Of a stretch of DNA of 64,000 nt, positions 34,911 to 44,691 are shown in pieces (the first letter of the stretch is position 1; each line of letters starts with the position of its first letter). A program made the position numbers and the translations under genes. The notes under the pieces were generated by a model. The model was given only the letters and a program-made list of their open reading frames with translations, was not told the DNA's origin and ran no database searches. The DNA comes from Paracoccus sp. R12_2. GTDB taxonomy: Bacteria > Pseudomonadota > Alphaproteobacteria > Rhodobacterales > Rhodobacteraceae. The stretch covers positions 1-64,000 of the forward strand of contig NZ_JAGHRA010000012.1 in assembly GCF_017744015.1 (NCBI RefSeq). The letters run 5' to 3'.

Positions 34911-34951
34911 TGGCGCATTGCCCGAATCTTTGCGCAGGATAGAGTGAGGTC

Positions 34952-37147
34952 ATGAGACATATGCCGAATCCTGCCCCGATCGATCAAAAGGACCGTGCGC
35001 GCCTTCGCGACGGTCGCCACGACCAGCCTTTCGAAGTGCTGGGCCCGCACAAGCGCGGGCGCAGTATCTGGGTGACGGCCTTTCAGCCCGATGTATCGGC
35101 GCTGAGCGCGCTGACGAAGAAGGGCGAGGTGCCGCTGGAGCGGGTCGAGGGCGATCTGTTCGCGGGCAAGGTGGGGGCCGGACCCTATCGGCTGAAGGCG
35201 CGGACCGGTGGTGGCGTCGAATGGGAATTCGACGATCCCTATCGCTTCGGTCCGGTGCTGGGGGACATGGACCGGTATCTGATCGGCGAGGGCACGCATC
35301 GTCAGCTTTGGCACGCGCTTGGGGCGCATACGACTGACCATGAGGGGGTCGCGGGCACGCATTTCGCGGTCTGGGCGCCGAACGCGCAGCGCGTCTCGGT
35401 CGTGGGTCAGTTCAACCAGTGGGACGGGCGACGCCACCCGATGCGGCGCGTAGGCACCAGCGGCGTGTGGGAGATTTTCCTGCCGGGTGTCGGTGAAGGC
35501 GAAATCTACAAATACGAGATTCTCGGCGCCGATGGCAGCGTCATGCAGAAGGCTGACCCGGTCGGCTTCGGCAGCCAGCACCCGCCCGAAAAGGCAAGCG
35601 TGGTGCGCGATATCTCTGGCTATGGCTGGCATGACGGCGACTGGATGGCGACGCGTGCCGATGCGCAGGATCGCCGCGCGCCGATCAGCGTCTATGAGGT
35701 CCATCTGGGCAGCTGGCGCAGGCGCTGGGACGATCACGGGCGTCCGCTGTCCTACAAGGAACTGGCCCGCGACCTGGTCGCCTATGCGACCGACATGGGG
35801 TTCACGCATCTGGAATTGCTGCCGGTCAGCGAATTTCCGTTCGACGGTTCGTGGGGGTATCAGCCGGTCGGCATGTATGCACCGACGATCCGCTTCGGTC
35901 CGCCGCACGAATTTCGCGATCTGGTCGATGCCGCGCACCAGGCGGGGCTGGGCGTGTTGCTGGACTGGGTGCCGGGGCATTTCCCGACCGACGCGCACGG
36001 GCTTGCGCGGTTCGACGGAACATCGCTTTACGAACACGCCGACCCGCGCGAGGGGTTTCATCAGGACTGGAACACCCTGATCTACAATTACGGCCGGACC
36101 GAGGTTCAGAATTACCTGATCGCCAACGCCCTGTATTGGATGAAGGAATACCATATCGACGGGCTGCGCGTCGATGCGGTGGCCTCGATGCTGTATCGCG
36201 ACTATTCGCGCAAGGACGGCGAATGGGTGCCCAACAAGCATGGCGGGCGCGAGAATCTGGAAGCCATCGACTTCATGCAGAACATGAACGTGGTCAGCTA
36301 TGGCGAATGCCCCGGCATCATGACTGTGGCCGAGGAAAGCACGTCCTTTCCAAAGGTCTCGGCACCGGTTGATGCGGGGGGGCTGGGATTCGGGTTCAAG
36401 TGGAACATGGGCTGGATGAACGACACCCTGCGCTATATCCAGCAGGATCCGGTGCACCGGAAATACCATCACGACCAGATGACGTTCGGCTTGATGTATG
36501 CGTTTTCGGAAAACTTCATCCTGCCGATCAGCCATGACGAGGTGGTCCACGGCAAGGGCAGCATGCTGCGCAAGATGCCGGGCGACGAATGGCAGCAATT
36601 CGCAAATCTACGCGCCTATTACGGATTCATGTGGGGTCACCCAGGCAAGAAGCTGCTGTTCATGGGCTGCGAATTCGCCCAGCCCGAGGAATGGAATCAC
36701 AACGGCGAACTGAACTGGCACGCGGCCGAACAGCCGCTGCACAAGGGGGTTCAATCGCTGGTGCGCGATCTGAACCGGCTTTATCGCGACACGCCATCCC
36801 TTCACGTTCTGGACTGCGATCCGGGTGGCTTCGAATGGATCGCCACCGATCCGGCTCAATCGACCTATGCCTGGATCCGCCATGGCAGGGCGGACGACGC
36901 GCCAGCCGTGGTGGTTTGCAACTTCACCCCGGTCCCTCGCGAGGGATTCAGGATCGGCGTTCCGCAGGCCGGACGCTGGCGCGAGGCGATCAACACCGAT
37001 GCCGCGATCTATGGCGGCAGCGGCAAGGGGAATCTTGGCGGCGTGCAGGCGGACGGGGGACCGCAGGATGGGCAGCCCGCATCCATGGCAGTCACGTTGC
37101 CGCCGCTGTCGGTGGTGATCTTCACTGCCGATCAACAGTCATCCTGA
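34952..37147 (+). CDS. glgB: 1,4-alpha-glucan branching enzyme, GlgB
   Basis: 731 aa GH13 enzyme making alpha-1,6 branches in glycogen. It has an N-terminal beta-domain, a CBM48 module (HFAVWAPNAQRVSVVGQFNQWDG), then the catalytic barrel: VLLDWVPGHFPTD, nucleophile Asp near 406 (DGLRVDAVASMLY), acid/base Glu near 459 (MTVAEEST) and PISHDEVVHGKGSM. All are intact. GTGAGGT precedes the ATG; a Met three codons in is an alternative. First gene of the glgBCAX operon, 12 bp before glgC. Confidence 0.96.
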   Translation: MRHMPNPAPIDQKDRARLRDGRHDQPFEVLGPHKRGRSIWVTAFQPDVSALSALTKKGEVPLERVEGDLFAGKVGAGPYRLKARTGGGVEWEFDDPYRFGPVLGDMDRYLIGEGTHRQLWHALGAHTTDHEGVAGTHFAVWAPNAQRVSVVGQFNQWDGRRHPMRRVGTSGVWEIFLPGVGEGEIYKYEILGADGSVMQKADPVGFGSQHPPEKASVVRDISGYGWHDGDWMATRADAQDRRAPISVYEVHLGSWRRRWDDHGRPLSYKELARDLVAYATDMGFTHLELLPVSEFPFDGSWGYQPVGMYAPTIRFGPPHEFRDLVDAAHQAGLGVLLDWVPGHFPTDAHGLARFDGTSLYEHADPREGFHQDWNTLIYNYGRTEVQNYLIANALYWMKEYHIDGLRVDAVASMLYRDYSRKDGEWVPNKHGGRENLEAIDFMQNMNVVSYGECPGIMTVAEESTSFPKVSAPVDAGGLGFGFKWNMGWMNDTLRYIQQDPVHRKYHHDQMTFGLMYAFSENFILPISHDEVVHGKGSMLRKMPGDEWQQFANLRAYYGFMWGHPGKKLLFMGCEFAQPEEWNHNGELNWHAAEQPLHKGVQSLVRDLNRLYRDTPSLHVLDCDPGGFEWIATDPAQSTYAWIRHGRADDAPAVVVCNFTPVPREGFRIGVPQAGRWREAINTDAAIYGGSGKGNLGGVQADGGPQDGQPASMAVTLPPLSVVIFTADQQSS

Positions 37148-37159
37148 GGAGGAGTTGAC

Positions 37160-38419
37160 ATGGTCGAGACGAAAAGACTGACCCGCCGGGCAATGGCCTT
37201 CGTACTTGCCGGCGGGCGTGGCAGTCGGCTGAAAGAACTGACCGACAAACGCGTCAAGCCTGCCGTCTATTTCGGCGGCAAGACGCGGATCGTCGATTTC
37301 GCGCTGTCGAATGCGATGAATTCCGGGATTCGCAAGATCGCCATCGCCACCCAGTACAAGGCCCACAGCCTGATCCGTCATTGCCAGCGGGGTTGGAACT
37401 TCTTCCGGGCCGAACGGAACGAGTTTCTGGATATTTTGCCTGCCAGCCAGCGGATGTCGGAAGATCACTGGTATCGCGGCACCGCCGACGCGGTGACCCA
37501 GAACATCGACATCGTGGACAGCTATGACGTCGATTACATCATCATCCTCGCGGGCGACCATATCTACAAGATGGACTACGAGATCATGCTGCGCGAGCAT
37601 GTCGAAAGCGGCGCGGACGTGACTGTCGGCTGCCTGACGGTGCCGCGCGGCGAAGCCAGCGCCTTCGGTGTCATGGCGGTGGATGATGCCGGCCGCATCA
37701 CCAGCTTCCTGGAAAAGCCCAAGGATCCGCCGGGCATGCCGGGCGATCCGGACAAGTCGCTGGCGTCGATGGGGATCTATGTCTTCAACTGGGCCTTCCT
37801 GCGGGATCTGTTGACCCGGGATGCCGAGGACAGCAATTCCAGCCATGACTTCGGCCATGACCTGATCCCCGACATCGTCAGGAACGGCAAGGCGATGGCG
37901 CACAAGTTTGACGATTCCTGCGTGCGGGCGTCCGGTGCGCCGGCCTATTGGAAGGATGTGGGCACTGTGGATGCGTTCTGGCAGGCGAATATCGACCTGA
38001 CGGACTTCACCCCCGAACTGAACCTGTGGGATCAGGACTGGCCGATCTGGACCTATTCCGAAAGCGCCCCACCGGCCAAGTTCATTCACGACGAAGAGGA
38101 TCGGCGCGGCATCGCGATTTCCTCGATGGTCTCTGGCGGTTGCATCATTTCCGGCACCGAGATCCGCAATTCGCTGCTGTTCACCCAGGTCCACACCAAT
38201 TCCTATGCGGCGCTGGATCACGTCGTCGCGCTGCCTTATGTCACGGTCGAGAGACATGCGCGGCTTAGAAATGCGGTGATCGATCGTGGGGTGGTGATTC
38301 CCGAAGGGTTGATTGTCGGAGAGGATCCACAGGAGGACGCGAAGTGGTTTCGGGTCAGCGAAGGCGGCGTGACGCTGATCACGCAGGACATGCTGGACAG
38401 GCGGGCGGCAGGACTTTGA
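37160..38419 (+). CDS. glgC: glucose-1-phosphate adenylyltransferase, GlgC
   Basis: 419 aa. Makes ADP-glucose from ATP and glucose 1-phosphate, the committed step of glycogen synthesis. Motifs: [28 protein letters not shown] (nucleotide loop), [24 protein letters not shown], and a C-terminal left-handed beta-helix with the allosteric-site region. GGAGGAG precedes the ATG. The stop TGA overlaps the TTG start of glgA. Confidence 0.96.
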   Translation: MVETKRLTRRAMAFVLAGGRGSRLKELTDKRVKPAVYFGGKTRIVDFALSNAMNSGIRKIAIATQYKAHSLIRHCQRGWNFFRAERNEFLDILPASQRMSEDHWYRGTADAVTQNIDIVDSYDVDYIIILAGDHIYKMDYEIMLREHVESGADVTVGCLTVPRGEASAFGVMAVDDAGRITSFLEKPKDPPGMPGDPDKSLASMGIYVFNWAFLRDLLTRDAEDSNSSHDFGHDLIPDIVRNGKAMAHKFDDSCVRASGAPAYWKDVGTVDAFWQANIDLTDFTPELNLWDQDWPIWTYSESAPPAKFIHDEEDRRGIAISSMVSGGCIISGTEIRNSLLFTQVHTNSYAALDHVVALPYVTVERHARLRNAVIDRGVVIPEGLIVGEDPQEDAKWFRVSEGGVTLITQDMLDRRAAGL

Positions 38420-39843
38420 GACGGGTTCTGTCCGTCGCCTCGGAATGCGCGCCGCTGGTCAAGACCGGCGGGCTGGCTGACGTGGCGGGCGCGCTGCCCG
38501 CCGCGCTGGCGCAGCAAGGCGTTCAGATGCGGACGTTGCTGCCGGGGTATCCGGCGGTGATGGCGGCGCTGAAGGGGGCTAGGCAGGTCGATGAGTTCGA
38601 GGATCTGTTTGGCGGACACGCCCGGCTGCTGGCCGGCAAGGCTGCGGGCCTTGATCTTCTGGTGATCGATGCGCCGCATCTTTTCGCGCGCGAGGGCAAC
38701 CCCTATCTGGGGCCGGACGGGCAAGACTGGCCCGACAATCCCGAACGGTTTGCCGCGCTGTCATGGGTGGGCGCGCATATCGCCGCGCAGGGCGCTGATG
38801 GATGGCGGCCGCAGATCCTGCACGGACACGACTGGCAAGCCGGTTTCGTGACCGAGTATCTGCGGCGGATGCAGGCAACCGACATCCGCACCGTCCTGAC
38901 CATCCACAACATCGCCTTTATCGGCCGGGCCGATCCCGCCCGCCTGCATGCGTTGCGGCTGGACCCGGCGCGGTTTCATGCCGACGGGTTCGAATACTGG
39001 GGCGCGATCTCGGCGCTGAAGGCCGGGCTGATCGGCGCGGATCGGCTGACGACCGTCTCGCCGACCTATGCCGAGGAACTGATGACTGCGCAGTTCGGGA
39101 TGGGGCTGGACGGGGTGATGCGGCACCGGCGCGACGCGCTGCTGGGGATCCTGAACGGGATCGACGACGACGCGTGGAATCCGGCGACCGATCCGGACAT
39201 CGCCGCCTATGACAAGCCTGCGGGAAAGGCCGCCAACAAGGCCGCATTGCGGGCCGAGATGGGGCTGCCGGACAGCGATGGGCCGCTGTGTGTGATCGTC
39301 TCGCGGATGACGCATCAGAAGGGGCTGGATCTTGTGCTGCAGGCGCTGCCTGCGCTGCTGGATGGCGGCGGGCAGCTGGCGCTGCTCGGCTCGGGCGATC
39401 CGGAACTGCAGACCGCCTTCCAGAATGCCGCGCAGAGCCCCCATGTCGCGGTCCGCATCGGCTATGACGAGGCGTTCTCGCACCGCATGATCGCGGGTGG
39501 CGACGCCATTCTTGTGCCTTCGCGGTTCGAGCCCTGCGGCCTGACACAGCTTTACGGGCTGCGCTACGGCACCGTGCCGCTGGTCGCGCTGACCGGCGGT
39601 CTGGCCGATACTGTCATCAACGCCTCGCCCGCCGCGCTGACGCGCGGGGTAGCCACCGGCATCCAGTTTTCCCCCGTCGATGCGGGGACGTTGCGTAATG
39701 CGCTGACTCGGCTTTGCGCCCTTTGCAAGGACAGCGGAACATGGTCCCGGCTTCAGCAGAACGCGATGGCGCAACCGGTCGGGTGGGATCAGTCGGCCAA
39801 GCAGTACGCCGCCCTCTACGCCGAGATGACCGCGACCGAATGA
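38416..39843 (+). CDS. glgA: glycogen synthase, GlgA (TTG start)
   Basis: 475 aa GT5 glycogen synthase that extends glucan chains from ADP-glucose. The start is TTG at 38416, in a TTGA overlap with the glgC stop. From it the protein reads [28 protein letters not shown], which aligns with the normal GlgA N-terminus containing the ADP-glucose-binding K-x-G-G-L. The C-terminal donor-site motif [22 protein letters not shown] is intact. The only upstream in-frame ATG (38344) is deep inside glgC. CAGGA lies just before the TTG. Confidence 0.94.
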   Translation: MRRVLSVASECAPLVKTGGLADVAGALPAALAQQGVQMRTLLPGYPAVMAALKGARQVDEFEDLFGGHARLLAGKAAGLDLLVIDAPHLFAREGNPYLGPDGQDWPDNPERFAALSWVGAHIAAQGADGWRPQILHGHDWQAGFVTEYLRRMQATDIRTVLTIHNIAFIGRADPARLHALRLDPARFHADGFEYWGAISALKAGLIGADRLTTVSPTYAEELMTAQFGMGLDGVMRHRRDALLGILNGIDDDAWNPATDPDIAAYDKPAGKAANKAALRAEMGLPDSDGPLCVIVSRMTHQKGLDLVLQALPALLDGGGQLALLGSGDPELQTAFQNAAQSPHVAVRIGYDEAFSHRMIAGGDAILVPSRFEPCGLTQLYGLRYGTVPLVALTGGLADTVINASPAALTRGVATGIQFSPVDAGTLRNALTRLCALCKDSGTWSRLQQNAMAQPVGWDQSAKQYAALYAEMTATE

Positions 39844-41933
39844 ACGACAGACTTGTGATCGCCGCCGGGCACCCGACCCCTTTGGGGGCAACCTTCGATG
39901 GCGCGGGGGTCAACTTCGCCATCTTTTCGCAGCACGCCGAACGTGTGACCCTGTGCCTGTTCGACGACAAGAACCGCGAGACCCGGATCGACTTGCCCGA
40001 ACGCGACGGGCATGTCTGGCACGGCTATATCCCCGAACTGCGGCCGGGACAGAAATACGGATACCGCGTTCACGGGCCCTATGCGCCACATCAGGGCCAT
40101 CGTTTCAATGCCCACAAGCTGCTGATCGACCCTTATGCCAAGCGGCTGACCGGCACGCCGCGAAATCATGACGCGCTGTTCGGCTATCGCGCGGGGCACG
40201 GCGATGCCGACCTGTCCTTCGATCGCCGCGACAGTGCCCAGCACATGCCGAAATGCGTCGTCATCGACCCAAGCTTTGCGTGGGGGCCGGATCAGCCGCC
40301 ACGCCGCCCGATGACCGACACGATCATCTACGAGGCGCATGTGAAGGGCCTGACCGCCGGACGGTCCGACATTCCGCATTCCGGCACCTATCTGGCAATG
40401 GCGTCGGACCCGATCCTTGAACATCTGAACGATCTTGGCGTCACCGCGATCGAGTTGCTGCCGGTGCATGCCTTCGCAGACGACCGCTTCCTGACCGACA
40501 AGGGGCTGACGAATTACTGGGGCTATATGTCCTATGGCTTCTTCGCGCCGGAGCCGCGCTATATGCGTGATGGCGACATCGCCGAATTCCAGCAGATGGT
40601 CGCGCGTTTTCACAGGGCCGGGATCGAGGTCATTCTGGACGTGGTCTATAACCACACCGCCGAGGGCAACGAACTGGGGCCGACCCTGTCCTTTCGCGGA
40701 TTGGACAACGCCGCCTATTACCGGCTGGCCGATGATCCGCGCTACTACATCAACGATGCCGGCACGGGGAACGTGCTGAACCTGGACAGTCCCTTCACCC
40801 TGCGTCTGGTCATGGACAGTCTGCGCTACTGGGTCGAGGTGATGCATGTCGATGGCTTCCGCTTCGATCTGTGCAGCGTGTTGGGGCGGACCCGTGGGGT
40901 GTTCGACCGTGACGGGCCGTTCTTCCGGGCGGTTCGTCAGGATCCTGTTCTCAATCGCGTCAAGCTGATCGCCGAACCCTGGGATATCGGTGAGGGCGGC
41001 TATCAGCTTGGGTCCTATCCCGCGCCTTTCGCGGAATGGAATGACCGCTTCCGCGACCAGATCCGGGGGTTCTGGCGCGGCGACGCCGGTCTGATCGGCA
41101 AGCTGGCCAAACGCGTCGCGGGATCGGCAGCCCGGTTCGACCATGACGGGCGCCCCGCGACCTCGACGGTGAATTTCATCGCGGCGCATGACGGTTTCAC
41201 GCTGATGGATACGGTCAGCTACAACGACAAGCACAATGATGCGAACGGCGAAGACAATCGTGATGGGCACAATCACAATGTCTCGGACAATTGCGGGGTC
41301 GAGGGGACAACCGACGACACCGAGGTTCTGGCACGCCGCGCGCGTCGCCGCCGCAACCTGATGGCCACCTTGATGCTGAGCCAGGGCACCCCGATGATTC
41401 TGGCGGGGGATGAACTGGGCAATTCGCAGGGCGGCAACAACAATGCCTATTGTCAGGACAACCAGATCGGCTGGGTCGACTGGGATGGCGCAGATCCCGC
41501 CTTTCTGGATTTCTGCCGCCGCGCCATCGCGTTTCGCAAGGCGCACCCGATCCTGCGGCAAAAGCGGTTCCTGCACAGCCAGCCGCGCGAACAGGACGGC
41601 CTTCCCGACCTGTTCTGGCGTCGCGCGGACGGCCAGCCCATGACCAACGAGGACTGGACCGACCCCGACCTGCGATTGCTGGCGGCCGAGATGCGCATGG
41701 CCTCGGGTACCCCCGGATATGCTGCATTGCCGGGCGCCGTGTTCTTCGTCTTCAATGCCGGGGCGCGGACGACCGTGCGCGTGCCCGACACGAATGGCGG
41801 CGGCGGGCACTGGCGGCGACAGTTCGACACCGCGCAGGATGCGGCGCCCGATCAGGAAGTTCTTGGCGAGGCGCTGATCGATGCGGACAGTGTCGCGGCC
41901 TTCGTGCTGTGCGAGGACAGCAAGTGCGGTTAG
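39840..41933 (+). CDS. glgX: glycogen debranching enzyme, GlgX
   Basis: 697 aa GH13 isoamylase-type enzyme that removes the short branches left by GlgP. It starts [33 protein letters not shown] (CBM48 module), overlapping the glgA stop by 4 bp. The GH13 motifs are VILDVVYNHTAEGNELGP, GFRFDLCSVLGR (nucleophile), LIAEPWDIGEGGYQLG (acid/base) and FIAAHDGFTLMDTVSYNDKHN. Length is normal. Last gene of the tightly coupled glgBCAX group. Confidence 0.95.
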   Translation: MNDRLVIAAGHPTPLGATFDGAGVNFAIFSQHAERVTLCLFDDKNRETRIDLPERDGHVWHGYIPELRPGQKYGYRVHGPYAPHQGHRFNAHKLLIDPYAKRLTGTPRNHDALFGYRAGHGDADLSFDRRDSAQHMPKCVVIDPSFAWGPDQPPRRPMTDTIIYEAHVKGLTAGRSDIPHSGTYLAMASDPILEHLNDLGVTAIELLPVHAFADDRFLTDKGLTNYWGYMSYGFFAPEPRYMRDGDIAEFQQMVARFHRAGIEVILDVVYNHTAEGNELGPTLSFRGLDNAAYYRLADDPRYYINDAGTGNVLNLDSPFTLRLVMDSLRYWVEVMHVDGFRFDLCSVLGRTRGVFDRDGPFFRAVRQDPVLNRVKLIAEPWDIGEGGYQLGSYPAPFAEWNDRFRDQIRGFWRGDAGLIGKLAKRVAGSAARFDHDGRPATSTVNFIAAHDGFTLMDTVSYNDKHNDANGEDNRDGHNHNVSDNCGVEGTTDDTEVLARRARRRRNLMATLMLSQGTPMILAGDELGNSQGGNNNAYCQDNQIGWVDWDGADPAFLDFCRRAIAFRKAHPILRQKRFLHSQPREQDGLPDLFWRRADGQPMTNEDWTDPDLRLLAAEMRMASGTPGYAALPGAVFFVFNAGARTTVRVPDTNGGGGHWRRQFDTAQDAAPDQEVLGEALIDADSVAAFVLCEDSKCG

Positions 41934-42148
41934 GCAGGCGCGGCAATCCTGCCACGGATTTCAGCGTCTTGACCCTGTCGCAGGCAGGCACATGCTTTTC
42001 AAGGCACGGAAAAGCTGGCAACAGGAACGGGATGGCCGATTGCGCTATCAGAGCGTGACGGACCGGTTCGGCCTGCTATCGGATGGTCGCAGGTTCGCGC
42101 GCTCTGCGTCCTGTTTTCTATTGTAGATCATTATCTGCGAGGTCTGTC

Positions 42149-44533
42149 GTGATCAAGCTTCCCTCCGCCGAAACGCTTCGTGACCAGATCCTGTATCACC
42201 TGACCCACACCCAAGGGAGGGGAGAAGAGTTCGCGACCACATTCGACTGGCGTCTTGCCGTCAGCTACACGATCCGCGATCTGATCGTGACGCCTTGGAT
42301 GTCGGCGCTGCGGTCGTCGCGCGATCAGGGCGCCAAGCGCGTCTATTACCTGTCGATGGAGTTCCTGATCGGCCGCATCCTGGGTGACGCCATCATCAAT
42401 CTGCGGCTGGACGACGCGATGGACGAGGCGCTTGAGATGCTGGGCCTCGACAAGCAGGAGATTTTGGATGACGAACCCGATGCGGCGCTTGGCAATGGCG
42501 GTCTGGGCCGTCTGGCCGCCTGCTTCATGGAATCGCTGTCGTCGCTGAGATGTCCGGCATTCGGCTATGGCATCCGCTACGAACATGGGCTGTTCCGCCA
42601 ACGGTTCGAGGCCGGCCAGCAGGTCGAGACCCCCGAGGACTGGCTGAACCAGCCACATCCATGGGAATTCGTGCGGCTGGACTACAGCTTTACCATCGGC
42701 TTCAAGGGCCACGTCGAAAATGCCGATGGCCGCGCCGTCTGGCATCCGGGCGAAAGCGTGATCGCGCGTGCCTATGATACGCCCGTCGTCGGCTGGAAGG
42801 GCGAATGGGCCAACACCCTGCGGCTGTGGGGCGCGCATCCGACGACGCTGTTCGATCTGCACCGCTTCAACGCGGGAGACTATGCGGCGGCCGCGGAGCC
42901 CGAGGCGCTTGCCCGCACGATCAGCCGCGTGCTGTATCCAGATGACGGCACCGAATCCGGCAAGGAACTGCGACTGAAGCAGGAATATTTCCTGACCGCA
43001 GCCGCGTTGCAGGATATCCTGCGGCGGTTCCTGGCCGAACATGACGATCTGCGCATGCTGCCGGAAAAGGTGGCGATCCAGCTGAATGACACCCATCCGG
43101 CCATCGCCGGGCCGGAATTGATGCGCATTCTGATGGATGATCACGGCATGGGCTTCGCCGAGGCGCGTGATATCGCCAGGGGCACGTTGAACTACACCAA
43201 TCATACCCTTCTGCCCGAGGCGCTGGAACGCTGGTCCACCTGGCTGATGGGACGGGTGCTGCCGCGTCACATTCAGATCATCCAGATGATCGACGAGGAT
43301 CACCGCAAGACCAGCGGGCGCCCCGATCATGTAGGTATCATCCAGCACGATCAGGTGCAGATGGGTGAACTGGCCTTCATCATGGCGGGCAAGGTCAACG
43401 GCGTGTCGGCATTGCATACCGATCTGGTGAAATCGACGGTCTTCGCCGACCTGCACAAGCTGCACCCCGACCGGATCGTGAATGAAACCAACGGTGTCAC
43501 GCCGCGCCGCTGGCTGCGCATGTCGAACCCGGCGCTGGCCGGGCTGCTGGATCAGACCATCGGCGAGGGTTGGACCGGCGATCTGGATCAGTTGAAGCAG
43601 ATCGAGGCGCATGCGGACGATCCGGCCTTTCGGGAAAGGCTGCGGGGGGCAAAGCGCGCCAACAAGGTCTGGTTGTCGGACGGATTGCTTGCCGGGTTGG
43701 GCATGAAGGTCGATCCCGACGCCATCTTCGATGTCCAGATCAAGCGGATCCACGAATACAAACGCCAGTTGCTGAACATCCTCGAGGCGATCGCATTGTG
43801 GCGTCGCATCCATGACGACCCGAATGGCGACTGGACCCCGCGCGTGAAGATCTTCGGCGGCAAGGCAGCACCGGGATATTGGCTGGCCAAGACGGTGATC
43901 CACCTGATCAACGACGTTGCCGCGAAGATCAACACCGATCCGGTGACGCGCGACCTGCTGCAGATCGCCTATCCGCCGAACTACAACGTCTCGATGGCCG
44001 AAGACCTGATCCCGGCCGCCGATCTGTCCGAGCAGATCTCGACCGCCGGCAAGGAGGCGTCGGGGACCGGCAACATGAAATTCACCATGAACGGCGCATT
44101 GACCATCGGAACGCTGGACGGTGCGAATGTCGAAATCCGAGAGCGTGTCGGGCCCGAGAATTTCTTCCTGTTCGGATTGACTACGGACGAGGCCGACAAG
44201 GCCCGCGCAATGCCGGGCCACGCGCGCGCCGCGATCGAGGCAAGCGATGATCTGAAAGCCGCGCTGCACCTGATCGCCGAAGGCAGGTTCGGTCGTCCGG
44301 ATCCCTACTATGCACTGCTGGATCGCACATGGAACGACGATCCGTTCCTTGTCGCCTCGGATTTCGACGACTATTTCGCGACGCAACGCAAGGTCGATGC
44401 CGCCTATCGCGATCAGGCCGGGTGGGACCGGATGGCGACGTTGAACATCGCACGATCCGGGTTCTTTTCCTCTGACCGCACCATCAGGGGCTATATGGAC
44501 GATATCTGGCACGTTCAGCCGATGGGGCTTTGA
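42149..44533 (+). CDS. glgP: glycogen phosphorylase, GlgP (GTG start)
   Basis: 794 aa GT35 phosphorylase releasing glucose 1-phosphate. The PLP lysine is in EASGTGNMKFTMNG near residue 645. DDEPDAALGNGGLGRLAACFMESL and QLNDTHPAIAGPELMR are also conserved. The GTG at 42149 after GAGGT gives VIKLPSAETLRDQI, a normal N-terminus. The 215-bp gap from glgX (41934-42148) contains TTGACC (41969) with a poor -10, so an internal promoter is possible. The rest of that gap shows nothing further. Confidence 0.95.
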   Translation: MIKLPSAETLRDQILYHLTHTQGRGEEFATTFDWRLAVSYTIRDLIVTPWMSALRSSRDQGAKRVYYLSMEFLIGRILGDAIINLRLDDAMDEALEMLGLDKQEILDDEPDAALGNGGLGRLAACFMESLSSLRCPAFGYGIRYEHGLFRQRFEAGQQVETPEDWLNQPHPWEFVRLDYSFTIGFKGHVENADGRAVWHPGESVIARAYDTPVVGWKGEWANTLRLWGAHPTTLFDLHRFNAGDYAAAAEPEALARTISRVLYPDDGTESGKELRLKQEYFLTAAALQDILRRFLAEHDDLRMLPEKVAIQLNDTHPAIAGPELMRILMDDHGMGFAEARDIARGTLNYTNHTLLPEALERWSTWLMGRVLPRHIQIIQMIDEDHRKTSGRPDHVGIIQHDQVQMGELAFIMAGKVNGVSALHTDLVKSTVFADLHKLHPDRIVNETNGVTPRRWLRMSNPALAGLLDQTIGEGWTGDLDQLKQIEAHADDPAFRERLRGAKRANKVWLSDGLLAGLGMKVDPDAIFDVQIKRIHEYKRQLLNILEAIALWRRIHDDPNGDWTPRVKIFGGKAAPGYWLAKTVIHLINDVAAKINTDPVTRDLLQIAYPPNYNVSMAEDLIPAADLSEQISTAGKEASGTGNMKFTMNGALTIGTLDGANVEIRERVGPENFFLFGLTTDEADKARAMPGHARAAIEASDDLKAALHLIAEGRFGRPDPYYALLDRTWNDDPFLVASDFDDYFATQRKVDAAYRDQAGWDRMATLNIARSGFFSSDRTIRGYMDDIWHVQPMGL

Positions 44534-44536
44534 CTT

Positions 44537-44559
44537 GGCGCGTCCGCCGCGCCATTCTT
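44537..44559 (+). terminator. possible terminator after glgP
   Basis: GGCGCG pairs with CGCGCC around a 5-nt loop, 3 nt after the glgP stop, followed by ATTCTTC. The T-run is weak. Confidence 0.4.
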
Positions 44560-44691
44560 CAGGAAACCGCGAAACAGTATTGCCCAGACAAAGGGAATGG
44601 CGCCGTTCAGCCCGGATTTAACCGGGTGCGCTGATCGTATACGGTGGTATGCGAACGCAGTGACGCGCCAGTGACCAGAGCGAGAGCCAAG

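Noticed and set aside
42131..44512. Very long open frame antisense to glgP
   Set aside because: A shadow of GC-rich codon use; the composition is Arg/Gln/His-rich and low-complexity, and the plus-strand GlgP is unmistakable. The same reasoning removes long antisense frames opposite cobN, cobW, iorB, glgB, glgX, glcB, kynU and the RND pump.
44636..44643. CGTATACG palindrome upstream of malate synthase as GntR-type operator
   Set aside because: Only 8 bp and without flanking symmetry; could occur by chance.
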